A stretch of DNA of 64,000 nt, from positions 114,669 through 178,668 of the forward strand of contig NZ_JAFKCT010000010.1 of assembly GCF_017254915.1 (NCBI RefSeq), given 5' to 3'. The notes under the pieces are model-generated. The model ran no database searches. It saw only the letters and a list, made by a program, of their open reading frames with translations, and had not been told where the DNA came from. The DNA is from Algoriphagus oliviformis (GTDB lineage: Bacteria; Bacteroidota; Bacteroidia; Cytophagales; Cyclobacteriaceae). A program made the translations under genes and the position numbers. Positions within the stretch are counted from its first letter, which is position 1, and every line of letters begins with the position of its first letter. Below, piece by piece: positions 18,107 through 28,082 of the stretch.

Positions 18107-18556
18107 ATGAAAACGAACACATTGATCCTCGCGCTCGCACTGACTCTTTTCGCTAGCCAATCTTTTGCACAGGATATCCTCCAAAGCCAAGTTCCTTCGC
18201 TGATCGTGAATGACTTCCAGCAAGCTTTTCCCAAAGCCCTGGATGTGGAGTGGGAGATGGACGGAGCCCACTACAAAGTAGAATTTGAAGTCGGACTGGC
18301 AGGGGTAGACCACGAGATTTGGTACGATCAGAGCGGTAAAGTAATGCGACATAAGGAGGAGATCTCCAAAGGCGACCTGTCCAAAGCTGTGTTGTCCAAA
18401 ATTAAAACCAACTACAGTGGCTATCGGTTAGAGGATGTGAAGAAAATCACCGAAGGCGCAAATTCGGTGTACACGCTGGAGGCCAAGACGCTGATGGAGG
18501 AATGGAAGCTGGCCTTTGATACGGCTGGAAACGAGCTGAGTAAGGTCGCGGACTAG
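18107..18556 (+). CDS. PepSY-like periplasmic protein
   Basis: 149 aa from ATG 18107; the open frame from 17885 has no sensible N-terminus. Signal peptide ending in SQSFAQD, then a two-repeat PepSY-like layout: VNDFQQAFPKALDVEWEMDG with the strand YKVEFEV, and later KTNYSGYRLEDVKKITEGA with the strand VYTLEAK. Such proteins (DUF2874/PepSY-like) are secreted and often sit beside two-component systems, as here. The biochemical function is not known; inhibition of proteases was proposed for the PepSY domain in general. Confidence 0.85.
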   Translation: MKTNTLILALALTLFASQSFAQDILQSQVPSLIVNDFQQAFPKALDVEWEMDGAHYKVEFEVGLAGVDHEIWYDQSGKVMRHKEEISKGDLSKAVLSKIKTNYSGYRLEDVKKITEGANSVYTLEAKTLMEEWKLAFDTAGNELSKVAD

Positions 18557-18566
18557 GAAAGTAAAT

Positions 18567-18591
18567 CCGGGGCTGAGGGGAACAGCCCCGG
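18567..18591 (+). terminator. GC-rich hairpin after PepSY-like gene
   Basis: CCGGGGCTG pairs perfectly with CAGCCCCGG across seven bases, ten bases after the stop. No T-run follows, so it may stabilise the mRNA 3' end and not act as an intrinsic terminator. Confidence 0.4.
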
Positions 18592-18682
18592 TCACGATCT
18601 GCGAAATACGATCTAAAGCCGTCTTTCCGGCACCGAACCGACTTCAAAACCTTACCACTTTCAAGCACCACACACCCTGATT

Positions 18683-18712
18683 TTCAAATTTCAAATTTCA
18701 AATCTTTCAATT
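18683..18712. repeat. TTCAAAT heptamer repeat
   Basis: TTCAAAT occurs three times in tandem from 18683, with a decayed fourth unit. Same period as the arrays at 3444, 30680 and 31086. Confidence 0.6.
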
Positions 18713-18732
18713 CGATCTCGTATCTTACCCCC

Positions 18733-19239
18733 ATGGATTTGGGAAATATCATCTATATCGTCGCGGTTATCGCCTACTTTATCTATCAGGCGACCAGGAA
18801 AAAAGGCGGACAAGACCTGCCGGACACCGAAGGCCCCAATCCCGAGACTCCCAAAAAGGGAATGTCTTTCGAAGAACTTCTCAAGGAAATCCGCGATTCC
18901 CAAAAGCCACTGGGCGAAGAGCGCCTGCCTGAGAGGAAGCCCAAACCCGCTCCCGTCCCTGTAGAGATCCCCAGAGCCAATCCCGTTGTCCGAAAGCCCG
19001 CCCGGGTAGAGGAGGACGACGAGGAAGCCCAATACTACGAGGGAGCCTATAGATCTGGGCAGTCCAATCCCTATCAGGCCTTTCGTGAAACGGTCCCTAC
19101 CGAGCCCGCTTCCGTGAAGTTTGACTACAGCAGTCTCAAGACCAAGAAGACAAATCCCTATGCCGAGCTGCTGAAAAACCCCAAAACACTAAAGGATGCG
19201 GTGGTCGTCAGCGAGATCTTAAAGCCAAAGTATTTCTGA
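18733..19239 (+). CDS. Membrane-anchored proline-rich protein
   Basis: 168 aa. One TM helix right at the N-terminus (residues 4-21, IIYIVAVIAYFIY), then a charged, Pro- and Glu-rich, probably disordered region with FEELLKEIRD near residue 45, and a short ordered end (KDAVVVSEILKPKYF). I recall similar small anchored proteins in Cytophagales, with no known function. The C-terminal motif is the part most likely to be conserved. A scaffold on the inner membrane is a guess. Confidence 0.7.
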   Translation: MDLGNIIYIVAVIAYFIYQATRKKGGQDLPDTEGPNPETPKKGMSFEELLKEIRDSQKPLGEERLPERKPKPAPVPVEIPRANPVVRKPARVEEDDEEAQYYEGAYRSGQSNPYQAFRETVPTEPASVKFDYSSLKTKKTNPYAELLKNPKTLKDAVVVSEILKPKYF

Positions 19240-19312
19240 TTTCTTTCGCGTCCTCCCGTCCAAGGGCAGTACTTATTTCGTTTATCATGGCATCAACGAA
19301 ATAAATATTGCC

Positions 19313-19822
19313 ATGGAAAATTCTACAGAGATTATCATCGGCAGACTGCCGAAATCCCGCAGGGAGTTTTTGGAAAAAGCGGGCATCGGCCTGGTTTGCG
19401 GAAGCCTGGGAGTCGCATTTTTCACCTCCTGTACCAACTCCGAGGACGAAAACCCCGCCCCGAAGACACCCGGCGGGAACACGGGCAACGCTGGCGCCGG
19501 GGCAGGAATCAGCCTGTCGGGAAACACCATCACCATCGACCTGACCATCCAGACCGGTTTGGCGGCTGCGGGCGGCTGGCTCCTGATCGTCAATGCCCGC
19601 ACGCTCGTGGCCAACGTGGGCGGATCCTACCGCGCGCTATCCTCCACCTGCACCCACCAGGGATGCTTTGACAGCTGGACCTATGCCGGAGAGCGTTACA
19701 CCTGCAATTGCCACGGATCTACCTTCGACTCCCAGGGCAATGTAGTCAGCGGACCGGCGACGGCTTCCCTGGATCAATATGCTGTATCCGTATCTGGAAC
19801 CACGCTGACGATCACACGATGA
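19313..19822 (+). CDS. Rieske 2Fe-2S lipoprotein
   Basis: 169 aa. The N-terminus has a Tat-like SRREFLEKAG followed by a hydrophobic stretch and a lipobox-like FFTSC (Cys40), so it is probably exported and lipid-anchored. The Rieske ligands are Cys113/His115 in CTHQGC and Cys131/His134 in CNCHGS; Cys118 and Cys133 can form the usual disulfide. It is a small electron-transfer protein, not the cytochrome b complex type. The stop overlaps the next start (ATGA), and the pair with a DUF5777-like barrel recalls periplasmic redox clusters in Bacteroidota. Confidence 0.93.
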   Translation: MENSTEIIIGRLPKSRREFLEKAGIGLVCGSLGVAFFTSCTNSEDENPAPKTPGGNTGNAGAGAGISLSGNTITIDLTIQTGLAAAGGWLLIVNARTLVANVGGSYRALSSTCTHQGCFDSWTYAGERYTCNCHGSTFDSQGNVVSGPATASLDQYAVSVSGTTLTITR

Positions 19823-20694
19823 AAGCGCTGGTCTATTGCTGCTGCACCCTCGCTCTGCTGTGGGGCTCGGTTTTCCATGCCCTGGGGCAAGGGGAAAAGG
19901 ATGCGGACGAGCGCAGGGAAGTGGAGGACATCTTTGACGCGCCCCGCCATATCAACCTGCTGACTGTGGAGCCCCTGACCAAAAAGACTATGCACTTTAC
20001 CCTCATGCATACCTTCGGCACTTTGGATGGGGGAGTGGAAAACCTGTTTGGCCTGGACAACGGAGCCAACATCATGATCGGCTTTGAATATGGACTGGGC
20101 GAAAGGGTGTCGATAGGACTGTCACGCACCAGTGTGGACAAGGTCTATCAGCTATACGGACGGTACCATCTTTTGCGGCAGCTGGAGGATGGGACTATGC
20201 CTTTTTCCCTCAGCCTTTCGGGAGGGGCGGGGGTGATCTCTGGAGACTATTCCTACCTGCCCACCGACGAGCAGCCGGACTTTGCCGACCGGATGCTTTA
20301 CTACGCACAGGCGATGCTGGCGAGGAAGTTTGGGGAGAAGATCAGCCTGGCGCTGACGCCGACTTTCGCCCACTTTGCCAATCCCCTTCCGGTGTACCAG
20401 ATCGAGGGAACCCAAAACAGCTACTTCGCGCTGGGCCTGGGAGGAAAGTGGCAGGTGACCAAGAGCTCCTCCCTGACCTTGCAGTGGATTCCCAACCTCA
20501 ACTCGGACCTCAAAAACAACCTGGGCATAGGCTGGGACATCAAGGCTGGGCAACATGTCTTCCAGATGTACTTTGTGACTTCCTCCGCACTGAATGAGCC
20601 CTACCTGCTGGCCGGTTCCAATGGCGTGCCTGGGGAGGAGTTCCGGCTGGGATTCAATGTGAACCGCTTGTTCTTCTTGGGGAATGACTGGTAG
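19819..20694 (+). CDS. DUF5777-like beta-barrel protein
   Basis: 291 aa from ATG 19819, overlapping the Rieske stop. Signal peptide (CCCTLALLWGSVFHALGQG), then a barrel-like sequence with NLLTVEPLTKKTMHFTLMHTFG and many Gly/aromatic strands. This start motif fits DUF5777, a Bacteroidota outer-membrane family of unknown function often encoded with Rieske, cytochrome or YceI-like proteins. Role in electron transfer at the cell surface is inferred from the partner only. Confidence 0.8.
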   Translation: MKALVYCCCTLALLWGSVFHALGQGEKDADERREVEDIFDAPRHINLLTVEPLTKKTMHFTLMHTFGTLDGGVENLFGLDNGANIMIGFEYGLGERVSIGLSRTSVDKVYQLYGRYHLLRQLEDGTMPFSLSLSGGAGVISGDYSYLPTDEQPDFADRMLYYAQAMLARKFGEKISLALTPTFAHFANPLPVYQIEGTQNSYFALGLGGKWQVTKSSSLTLQWIPNLNSDLKNNLGIGWDIKAGQHVFQMYFVTSSALNEPYLLAGSNGVPGEEFRLGFNVNRLFFLGNDW

Positions 20695-20708
20695 TGCCCC
20701 GAGCTGGG

Positions 20709-22286
20709 TTACTTTCTGCGAAAAGTCCCCTTCCAGACGCGATGGCCTCGCTCTTCAGCGACCAGTTCGGCCTCTTGGCTGAGAAAGTCCCGCAGCTTGT
20801 CGATATCCAGCTGCTCCTTGGGATAAGCGTGTTGGTAATAGTCGTAGATGAAAACCCGGAACTGCTGGGGCAGCTGAGTACGAACGGAGTCCAGCTTTTC
20901 GATGGGAAGAAGTAGGCTTTGCGCGCTTGCATCATCGGGAAAAAGGACCTCCCGACTGAAATGCACGAAGTTGTTGACCAGAATGGGGCTTTGGTCGGAG
21001 GGATTTCCGACTTCGCTTTTCAGCGCATCCAGAAATTCGGGGTAGGCTTTCAGCTTTCCCTGATAGTAAACCGAGGCGAAAGCGGGGATAAGCAGGAGTA
21101 GCGCCACGGCCCACTCTTTCATTGGGAGATTTCTCCAGAGGAGGATTCCGACAAACGAGGCTTGGAAGCCCACCATTTTCCAATCCTGTTGCAGGAGACT
21201 CACGGCTACACCCAGAGCGACGAGGAAGACCATGGCTTTTCGGATACGGAGGCTTTCCTGCCAGACAGCCCAACCCATACTCACCAAAAATGCCAAAATC
21301 GGCACCAAGACAATCAAATGCCGGGGATTGAGGTAGAGGGGGTTGTAGAAGGCGAGGTTGGTACTCATCGCCCAAAATCCTGTCAACAGACAAAGAGACG
21401 CCAAGCCGAATTCCAGACCCGGACTTCCCTGTTTTTTGCGAAGCTGTACCCAAGCAGGCAGGGAAAAGACGAGCCAAAGCCAATACGAACGCTCGACAAA
21501 AGTCAGGATAGGAAGTATCGTGAGCCGCTTGAGAATCACCCAGGCGCCCTTGTCAGCATACGTGTACTCCGAGATGTAGTGCCCAGCCTGTAGGGATTGC
21601 AGGCGGTAGAGCGGGTCGCCAAATTTTAGCCAGAAGTAGGCGAGGTAGGTCGCACCGAAGAGGAATCCCATTGCCAAGAGATAGCCATAAAAGCTGAGGT
21701 TTGGCTTTTTGTCTTTCCAATCAAGCACAAAAAGCAGGACTGGAAATGCTGCCAAAAACACGATGGTTTCCTTGGTGAGAAAGCCAAAGAAAAGGGCTGA
21801 CACAAGGCCCAGCGCGGCAAGGAAGGGTTTTTCATATCTGAAGATTGCGGAAAAGGGAACCAGTGTCACCCAGAAAACCAGCAGGGAATCAGGATAAACC
21901 TTGGTCAAAAAATGGAGGAGATAGACCTGCGTGCAAAACCAGAAAACGAGCACCCAAGGACTGCGGTCTCTGGGTAGGATTCTGAGCAAAAGCAGCAGGG
22001 TGCCCAGGTAGCTGAGGAGTGAAACAAGGGAGACTGTGTGGGGATCAAAGCTCAGAAGCCATCCTGCCAAACCGGCGGGTACATAGGCACCCCAACGTGT
22101 GGAAAAGTGGTATTCGTTGATTTCCATCGTGCCCTCCCAAAATTTCTTTCCGGCCAAGAGGTAGTAGACATCGTCCGAGAAGGTGATCCCGTCAAAACCA
22201 AAAATCCAATAGGCCAAAAGAAAGGCCGCCCCAGCAGCAAAGGCTCCTCTTGGGTTGTTTCTGTCGGTGGTGGGGGCAATTGGCAT
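20709..22286 (-). CDS. ArnT/PMT-like glycosyltransferase
   Basis: 525 aa with about eleven TM helices. After the first helix the loop carries FSDDVYYLLAG, the acidic motif expected for GT-C transferases that use polyprenyl-phosphate sugars; the C-terminal 110 residues are soluble and periplasmic. Such enzymes glycosylate lipid A, proteins or lipids from the outer face of the inner membrane. The substrate cannot be read from the sequence. It stands alone and convergent with the DUF5777 gene (14 bp apart). Confidence 0.8.
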   Translation of the reverse strand: MPIAPTTDRNNPRGAFAAGAAFLLAYWIFGFDGITFSDDVYYLLAGKKFWEGTMEINEYHFSTRWGAYVPAGLAGWLLSFDPHTVSLVSLLSYLGTLLLLLRILPRDRSPWVLVFWFCTQVYLLHFLTKVYPDSLLVFWVTLVPFSAIFRYEKPFLAALGLVSALFFGFLTKETIVFLAAFPVLLFVLDWKDKKPNLSFYGYLLAMGFLFGATYLAYFWLKFGDPLYRLQSLQAGHYISEYTYADKGAWVILKRLTILPILTFVERSYWLWLVFSLPAWVQLRKKQGSPGLEFGLASLCLLTGFWAMSTNLAFYNPLYLNPRHLIVLVPILAFLVSMGWAVWQESLRIRKAMVFLVALGVAVSLLQQDWKMVGFQASFVGILLWRNLPMKEWAVALLLLIPAFASVYYQGKLKAYPEFLDALKSEVGNPSDQSPILVNNFVHFSREVLFPDDASAQSLLLPIEKLDSVRTQLPQQFRVFIYDYYQHAYPKEQLDIDKLRDFLSQEAELVAEERGHRVWKGTFRRK

Positions 22287-22665
22287 CGGGTAAAAATAGG
22301 GGAGAGAATTGGAAATTTGGCTGAGGCTCCGAAACGGATTCGTTTGCCGGGCTTTGCTGCTTTTTCAAGCTCCTCCGTTTGTCAAAATTCTAGATTTTTT
22401 AACACGGCGTGATGGTTTGGGCAAAAGCTGGATTTTTTTAACATCCACTTAACAATCCCGAATCGCGCAGTCGCAAGGCGTAAAACAGATGTCAATTCCG
22501 ACTTTTTCCCATCAAAGTTTGGGGTCAGGTGGGATGGAAGTAGGTTTTCTCCTTCGAGGTGGCTTTTTGCCTTGGAGAGAAATTCTTGGTTGAGTTGACG
22601 ATTTTTTCACGAACTGGTAAAAGGGAAATCTGCGGATTGAGTGGCTGGCTTAAGTCCTTTGTGGC
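22287..22665. other. 379-bp divergent intergenic region
   Basis: No gene seen. It separates the divergent glycosyltransferase and YdcF-like genes and must hold both promoters, but I found no full TTTG/TAnnTTTG pair. It has long T-rich stretches. Confidence 0.4.
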
Positions 22666-23913
22666 ATGAAAAAACCACCGATTTTTTTCCTTTTTCTGCT
22701 GCTGACAGGCCTGGTTTGGGCCCAGCAGGAGCCGAGGAGTGACTACCGAGTACAGTTTGGCGATTCGCCCACCCAAGCCAAAAACGTCTATTTCCTCAAC
22801 CTGATCGAGCAGCAACCCAAGCTCCAAGAGATCCTTATCCAGGATGTGGCATTGACCAGCCTCGCGCAGGCGAAGCTGGATGCCTTGGCTGCCACTCTCG
22901 TGGATTGCGGCGACGAGGGGCTGTGCTATGCTAGGGAAATGGGCTTTGCGCCAGCCGAAATCGAGCAGGTCGCTCAGCGCATCGCGCAGCTGGCTTCGCA
23001 AAGCAGGGATTTTGCCGCTTTGGCATCCGACCACCTCGCACCTTCCGGCATGTACCAGATGAATGCGGCGGCGGATCCGGCGGTCTTTTTGGCGAATGCC
23101 TGGAGACAGGATGCCCAGACGGTGAACCACATCATCCATGTGTACGCCCGAGGTGCCAAGTCAAACTATCCCAACATTGACTCCCTGGGGATGAAGCTGG
23201 ATTCCCGGACCTACTCAGCCAATATCCAAGCGCTCAATGAGCTCGCCCACGTGAAGTACGAGGGCTCGAAGCTTTTCTACAAAATGACCCTGGGCTATGC
23301 GATGGATGCCTTGGAAATGGCGCGGTTTGAAAGGGCAGGGGACTTTGAGCCCATGACAGCGCTGGAAAACAAGGCTGCCTACGAGGCCGCCAAGAGGACT
23401 GACTGGGAAAAGTTTGACTATCCCCTGATCCTCATCCCCGGCGCGGGCACGGACAACTACCTGGACAGCCTGAGCTCTGGCGGCGTGCTGCGATGCCAGC
23501 TGGCCTTTGAGGCATATAAGCGGGGCAAAGCGCCTTTTATCATGGTCTCCGGCGGCTATGTGCATCCCTACAAAGTCCTTCGCAACGAGGCCGTAGAGAT
23601 GAAGCGCTACCTGCTGAAGCTTGGCGTGCCTGAGTCAGCCATCCTCATCGAGCCCCATGCACGCCACACCACGACCAACATGCGCAATGCCGCGCGCATC
23701 ATGTATCGCTACGGTTTTCCCATGGATCGTCCCTCCGTTACCATCACCACGCCAGCCCAGAGCAGGTTCATCTACGGCATGATGGAGCGCTGTATGCGGG
23801 AGCTCGGCTACCTGCCCTATACCAATGGTAAGCGCGTATCAGCGACGACCTTGGAGTTTAACCCTCAGCTCCTATCGCTCCAAATCGACACAGACGAACC
23901 ACTAGATCCCTAA
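22666..23913 (+). CDS. Secreted YdcF/ElyC-like DUF218 protein
   Basis: 415 aa. A signal peptide ends near LVWAQQ. Residues about 20-230 are a helical N-terminal region; the DUF218 domain follows (about 248-400) with PLILIPGAGT, IMVSGGYVHPYK, EAVEMKRYLLKLGVPESAI, and TTTNMRNA. DUF218 proteins (YdcF, ElyC, SanA) act in the cell envelope with uncertain chemistry. It begins a set with a secreted protein (3 bp gap) and SusC/SusD, so they are probably one transcript. Confidence 0.85.
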   Translation: MKKPPIFFLFLLLTGLVWAQQEPRSDYRVQFGDSPTQAKNVYFLNLIEQQPKLQEILIQDVALTSLAQAKLDALAATLVDCGDEGLCYAREMGFAPAEIEQVAQRIAQLASQSRDFAALASDHLAPSGMYQMNAAADPAVFLANAWRQDAQTVNHIIHVYARGAKSNYPNIDSLGMKLDSRTYSANIQALNELAHVKYEGSKLFYKMTLGYAMDALEMARFERAGDFEPMTALENKAAYEAAKRTDWEKFDYPLILIPGAGTDNYLDSLSSGGVLRCQLAFEAYKRGKAPFIMVSGGYVHPYKVLRNEAVEMKRYLLKLGVPESAILIEPHARHTTTNMRNAARIMYRYGFPMDRPSVTITTPAQSRFIYGMMERCMRELGYLPYTNGKRVSATTLEFNPQLLSLQIDTDEPLDP

Positions 23914-23916
23914 ACC

Positions 23917-24780
23917 ATGAAAAATACAGCGATCAGCATAGGAATCCTTGTGCTCGCCTTGGGCTGGCGACTGGGCTTCGCCCAGGAGATGTCCATCGCC
24001 AAGCTCCAGACCCTTTCCGAAACAGGTGCGGCGCAGGGCGTGTCCTTTATCGATGGAGCCATCTATGTCTATGGCGACCGTGAGATTGGGATGATGCGCA
24101 GGTATTCCCTGACGGACTCCCTCCAGTATTCCGGTGAGGAATATCGCTTCACCATCGAGGGAGAGGACGTGATCAACCATCCCACGGGCATTGCCAGACG
24201 GGCGGGGCTCCCCACGTTCATCGGCAACTCCGTACGGCTCAATCCGGAAGGCACAAGGTGGAAGGCGGTGATTTACTCTTTGGACTGGGAGGGCTTTTTG
24301 GAAAAGAAAACCCTGGACGGCAACCTCCTCGCTACCATCGATGACGATGCCTGCATCCAAGGCACCCGACCGGAATATGTGCAATACCAAGGGCAGTGGC
24401 TCGTGGCTACTTCTGACTACGGCCCCTCCCGCAACGAAGTCCGCCTCTATGATCCCTCCAAACTCGCCAAGTCCAAGAAAACCAGCGAGGAAGGTGTGCT
24501 GGTCGGCAAGTTTTCCTGCTCTCCCTGGGTACAAAACCTTCACTGGATATCCGAAAAGGGGATTTTGGTTTTGGTTCAAAACCAAATCGAGGGAAGGCTC
24601 TGGAGGCTGACTTTGCTGGACATGGACGCTTCTGTGAAAGCCGGAAAGGAAGTCGTGATCCGACAGATAGATTTTGACCGAAAAGATGAATTGGAAGGCT
24701 TCTGCCTCCTGGACTCCGCGCTGGGCGTCGCAGTGTCTTCCTCCCGTACCCAAAATGCCGCTTTGATTTCAATCCCTTAA
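23917..24780 (+). CDS. Secreted protein, propeller-like
   Basis: 287 aa. Signal peptide ending near LGFAQEM, then repeated short strands (GVSFIDGAIYVYGD, TGIARRAGLPTFIGN, YVQYQGQWLVATSDYG, LEGFCLLDSALGVAVSSS) that suggest a beta-propeller. No catalytic motif is evident; I do not recognise the family. Between a YdcF-like protein and SusC it may handle or bind the imported substrate outside the cytoplasm. Confidence 0.65.
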   Translation: MKNTAISIGILVLALGWRLGFAQEMSIAKLQTLSETGAAQGVSFIDGAIYVYGDREIGMMRRYSLTDSLQYSGEEYRFTIEGEDVINHPTGIARRAGLPTFIGNSVRLNPEGTRWKAVIYSLDWEGFLEKKTLDGNLLATIDDDACIQGTRPEYVQYQGQWLVATSDYGPSRNEVRLYDPSKLAKSKKTSEEGVLVGKFSCSPWVQNLHWISEKGILVLVQNQIEGRLWRLTLLDMDASVKAGKEVVIRQIDFDRKDELEGFCLLDSALGVAVSSSRTQNAALISIP

Positions 24781-24796
24781 AACCTTTTACAAGTAC

Positions 24797-27700
24797 ATGA
24801 TGAGAAAATTATTCAACGTGATCCTGGCATCACTCCTGACCATGGGCGCGGCTTTGGCCCAAGGTACCGTGAGCGGCACCGTGAGGGATCAGAATGGCGC
24901 GCCACTGGACGGGGTGTCCATTCTCGAAAAAGGCACCACGAACTACGACATCACCGATGCCGCCGGACAGTTTCGCATGGATACCCGTGCCGGAGCGGTG
25001 CTCGTGTTTACGCTGATGGGCTATGGGCCCAAAGAAGTGGCCGTGGCAGGTCAGTCCACGATTGACGTACAGCTCACCGCCGAAGATCTGGATCTGGACG
25101 AGGTAGTAGTCATCGGCTACCAAAGCCTCCGCAAGTCAGACCTGACCGGCGCGGTATCGAACCTGAAGGCCAAGGACCTCAATCTTACCACACCGACCGT
25201 GGGTCAAGCCCTTACCGGAAAGGTGGCGGGTGTGCAGGTCTCTCAGGTCTCTGGCGCTCCCTACGAATCCACCAAGATCCGCGTGCGGGGTATTGGCTCC
25301 ATCAATGCCAGCTCCTCGCCGCTCTACGTGATCGACGGCTATCCGGCAGCCAATGATGTCTATATCAACCCCAACGACATCGAGTCCATCGACATTCTCA
25401 AAGATGCCGCGTCCGCCGCGATCTACGGCTCCAGAGCCTCTGGCGGGGTAGTGCTCATCACCACCAAGCGTGGAAGGGAAGGCAAAGCCCAAGTGGAGTT
25501 TGACTACCAGTCAGGCATGCAGCAGCTGGAGAAAAAGGTGAAGCTGCTCAACTCCGAGCAGTTTGTCGACCTGCTCATCGACGCGAGAAACAACAACTAT
25601 CGCAATCTCATCGAGAACTCCGGCCGTACCTGGACGGACGCGATGTACTCGGATTCCAACCAAACCCGTGTGGCCAATGTCGGCAATGCCGGGGGGGTGA
25701 GCATTCCCACGGAGTACTATGACTTTGCATCGCAAACGGCCATCGCGCCAGAATACGATACGGACTGGCAAGATGTGCTCTACCGCACGGCCCATGCCCA
25801 GCGCTACAATCTCTCCGTCAATGGTGGCAACGAGAAGTCCCGCTATTTCCTCAGTGGAGGCTACCAGCACCAGCCGGGTATCATCGAGTCGACCAACCAA
25901 GACCGCTTTAACCTCAGACTGAACGTGGACTCCAAGGTCAGCGAGCGCTTCCGCGTGGGAGCCAACATGGCTTTCACCAGCAATATCAACCGAGAGGTGC
26001 AGGAGGGACGCTTCAACCAGGGGCCTATCCTCGGTGCGCTGATCTACATGCCGATCTTCAAGGCTTACAATGAGGATGGCACTTTGGCCAAAAACGAGGC
26101 TGCGTCGCTTTCTTCGGCTTACGGCTTTCAAAGCATAGAAAACCCGCTCGCATTAGCCACCGAGACCATCATCAGCCGTCGTGGACAGCGCGGAACCTAC
26201 AATGTGAACGGTGCCTATGATCTGGCAAAGGGCTTGACTTTCAAAGCCAACCTGGGGATGCAGACTTACTTTGAAAAGTACGAGTTCTACAAGCCGACCA
26301 GCTTGAGTAGCGGAGCCAACCCTCCAGGCTCTGACCAGGCCAAAGCTGCCGCCTATGCCACGGCACAGACCTACGACCGTCGCGACAAACTGGGCGAGTT
26401 TACGCTCACCTACCTGAAGGATTTTGACAAGCACTCCATCAACGCCCTGGCCGGATATACCGTGCAGGCTACCGATACCGACGTGCTGAGTGTGACTGCC
26501 AACGGCTTTGAAAACGACAACATCGAGGAAATCACCGGCAAAGGTGCTGACCCATCCAACTTCCAGATGAACAGTGGCACGGGCAAAACCCAGACGCGTC
26601 TACTTTCCTATCTGGCGAGGGTGGGCTACAACTACGACAGCAAATACTACCTGACCGCTTCCTTCAGACGGGATGGCTCTTCCCGCTTTGGACCGCTCAA
26701 TCGATACGGTAACTTCCCTTCCGTATCCGCTGCTTGGAACATCTCCAACGAGGAATTTTACAATGACTGGCTGGGAGAGGGATCTTCCCTCAAGTTGAGA
26801 GCCAGCTGGGGCCTCAGTGGTAACAACAACATCGGGGACTACAACTATGCCCAGGTGATGTCCACGCCGCAGCCCGTAGTCTTTGGCAACGGTACGGTAG
26901 AGTCGGGCGTTTGGCCTTTGGCTATGCGTGACCAGTCCCTCGGCTGGGAGTCCACCAGCCAGTACAACTTTGGCGTGGATACCGAGCTTTTCCATGGCAG
27001 GCTCTCCGTGATCGCCAACGCCTACCTGAGCCGATCCTTCAACCTCTTGCTGAATCGTCCCATCTCGGCGATCTCCGGTACTTCTACCATCCTGACCAAC
27101 ATGCCTGATTCCAAGGTGGAAAACAAAGGCTTCGACATCCAGATCGATGCGGTGGCGGTGTCCAAAGCGGACTTCAACCTGAATGTAGCAGGAAACATCT
27201 CGCTCAACCGCAACAAAGTACTGGACCTGGGCGACGCGAGCACCATCCTTTCCCGAGGTGCGGAGCGCTCTTACTTGACCCATATCACGACGACTGGCCA
27301 GCCGATTGGCATGTTCTACGGCTTCAAAGTAGCGGGTATGGTGAGAGAAAGCGACATGGAAAACATCGCTGCGGATGATGCGGTGTACAACGCTTCCACC
27401 CAGTCTTTCCCCGAAGGCTATGAGATCCAAGGCCCTCCGAGATCCCTTGCTTCCAGCAATCCACTGCGTCCCGGCGATCTCTATTTCGAAGATGTGAACG
27501 GTGACGGGATCGTGAGTGACGAGGACAAGACCGTGATCGGTACCCCATATCCTGACTTCACCTACGGCATGACCCTGAGCGGAAACTACAAAGCTTTCGA
27601 CTTCTCCGTGGCGATGAACGGCTCCCAAGGCAATGAAGTACTCGATGGCCAGGACTACTACCTTTTCAACATGGAAGCCTCCGGCAACCAGTATGCCGTG

Positions 27701-28060
27701 GTCGATGATCGCTATCGTGACGAAGCCAATCCAGGCAACGGCTGGGTGTACAAGGCTTCCCGAGGGGGAACGCAAAGCAACAGCACCCGTCTTTCCACTT
27801 TCTACATCCAGGACGGTTCATTCCTCCGCATCACCAACATCACCGTGGGGTACAGCGTGAAGCCTGAGGCTTTGCAGAAAATGAAACTTACGGCTTTCCG
27901 GGTGTACATGGGCGTGGACAATGCCTTCACTTTTACCAAGTACAAAGGCTACAATCCAGAGGTGGACTACAACGACGGAGCCAACCTGACTCCGGGTGTG
28001 GACTATGGCAAGTATCCGCTCATGACATCCTACAACCTTGGCGTGAAAGTCACCTTCTAA
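24797..28060 (+). CDS. SusC-type TonB-dependent receptor
   Basis: 1087 aa. Signal peptide, then a CarboxypepD_reg-like domain (about 23-95, GTVSGTVRDQNGAPLDGVSI), the TonB-box region (DEVVVIGYQS), plug domain (about 110-230, with VRGIGSINASSSPLYVIDG and SGGVVLITTK) and a 22-strand barrel to the C-terminal F. It imports ligands too large for porins in partnership with the SusD-like lipoprotein encoded next. No glycoside hydrolase, ECF sigma or anti-sigma gene accompanies it here, so the substrate may be a peptide or other non-glycan; that is inference. Confidence 0.97.
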   Translation: MMRKLFNVILASLLTMGAALAQGTVSGTVRDQNGAPLDGVSILEKGTTNYDITDAAGQFRMDTRAGAVLVFTLMGYGPKEVAVAGQSTIDVQLTAEDLDLDEVVVIGYQSLRKSDLTGAVSNLKAKDLNLTTPTVGQALTGKVAGVQVSQVSGAPYESTKIRVRGIGSINASSSPLYVIDGYPAANDVYINPNDIESIDILKDAASAAIYGSRASGGVVLITTKRGREGKAQVEFDYQSGMQQLEKKVKLLNSEQFVDLLIDARNNNYRNLIENSGRTWTDAMYSDSNQTRVANVGNAGGVSIPTEYYDFASQTAIAPEYDTDWQDVLYRTAHAQRYNLSVNGGNEKSRYFLSGGYQHQPGIIESTNQDRFNLRLNVDSKVSERFRVGANMAFTSNINREVQEGRFNQGPILGALIYMPIFKAYNEDGTLAKNEAASLSSAYGFQSIENPLALATETIISRRGQRGTYNVNGAYDLAKGLTFKANLGMQTYFEKYEFYKPTSLSSGANPPGSDQAKAAAYATAQTYDRRDKLGEFTLTYLKDFDKHSINALAGYTVQATDTDVLSVTANGFENDNIEEITGKGADPSNFQMNSGTGKTQTRLLSYLARVGYNYDSKYYLTASFRRDGSSRFGPLNRYGNFPSVSAAWNISNEEFYNDWLGEGSSLKLRASWGLSGNNNIGDYNYAQVMSTPQPVVFGNGTVESGVWPLAMRDQSLGWESTSQYNFGVDTELFHGRLSVIANAYLSRSFNLLLNRPISAISGTSTILTNMPDSKVENKGFDIQIDAVAVSKADFNLNVAGNISLNRNKVLDLGDASTILSRGAERSYLTHITTTGQPIGMFYGFKVAGMVRESDMENIAADDAVYNASTQSFPEGYEIQGPPRSLASSNPLRPGDLYFEDVNGDGIVSDEDKTVIGTPYPDFTYGMTLSGNYKAFDFSVAMNGSQGNEVLDGQDYYLFNMEASGNQYAVVDDRYRDEANPGNGWVYKASRGGTQSNSTRLSTFYIQDGSFLRITNITVGYSVKPEALQKMKLTAFRVYMGVDNAFTFTKYKGYNPEVDYNDGANLTPGVDYGKYPLMTSYNLGVKVTF

Positions 28061-28082
28061 TCTGATTACAAAATTGAATACC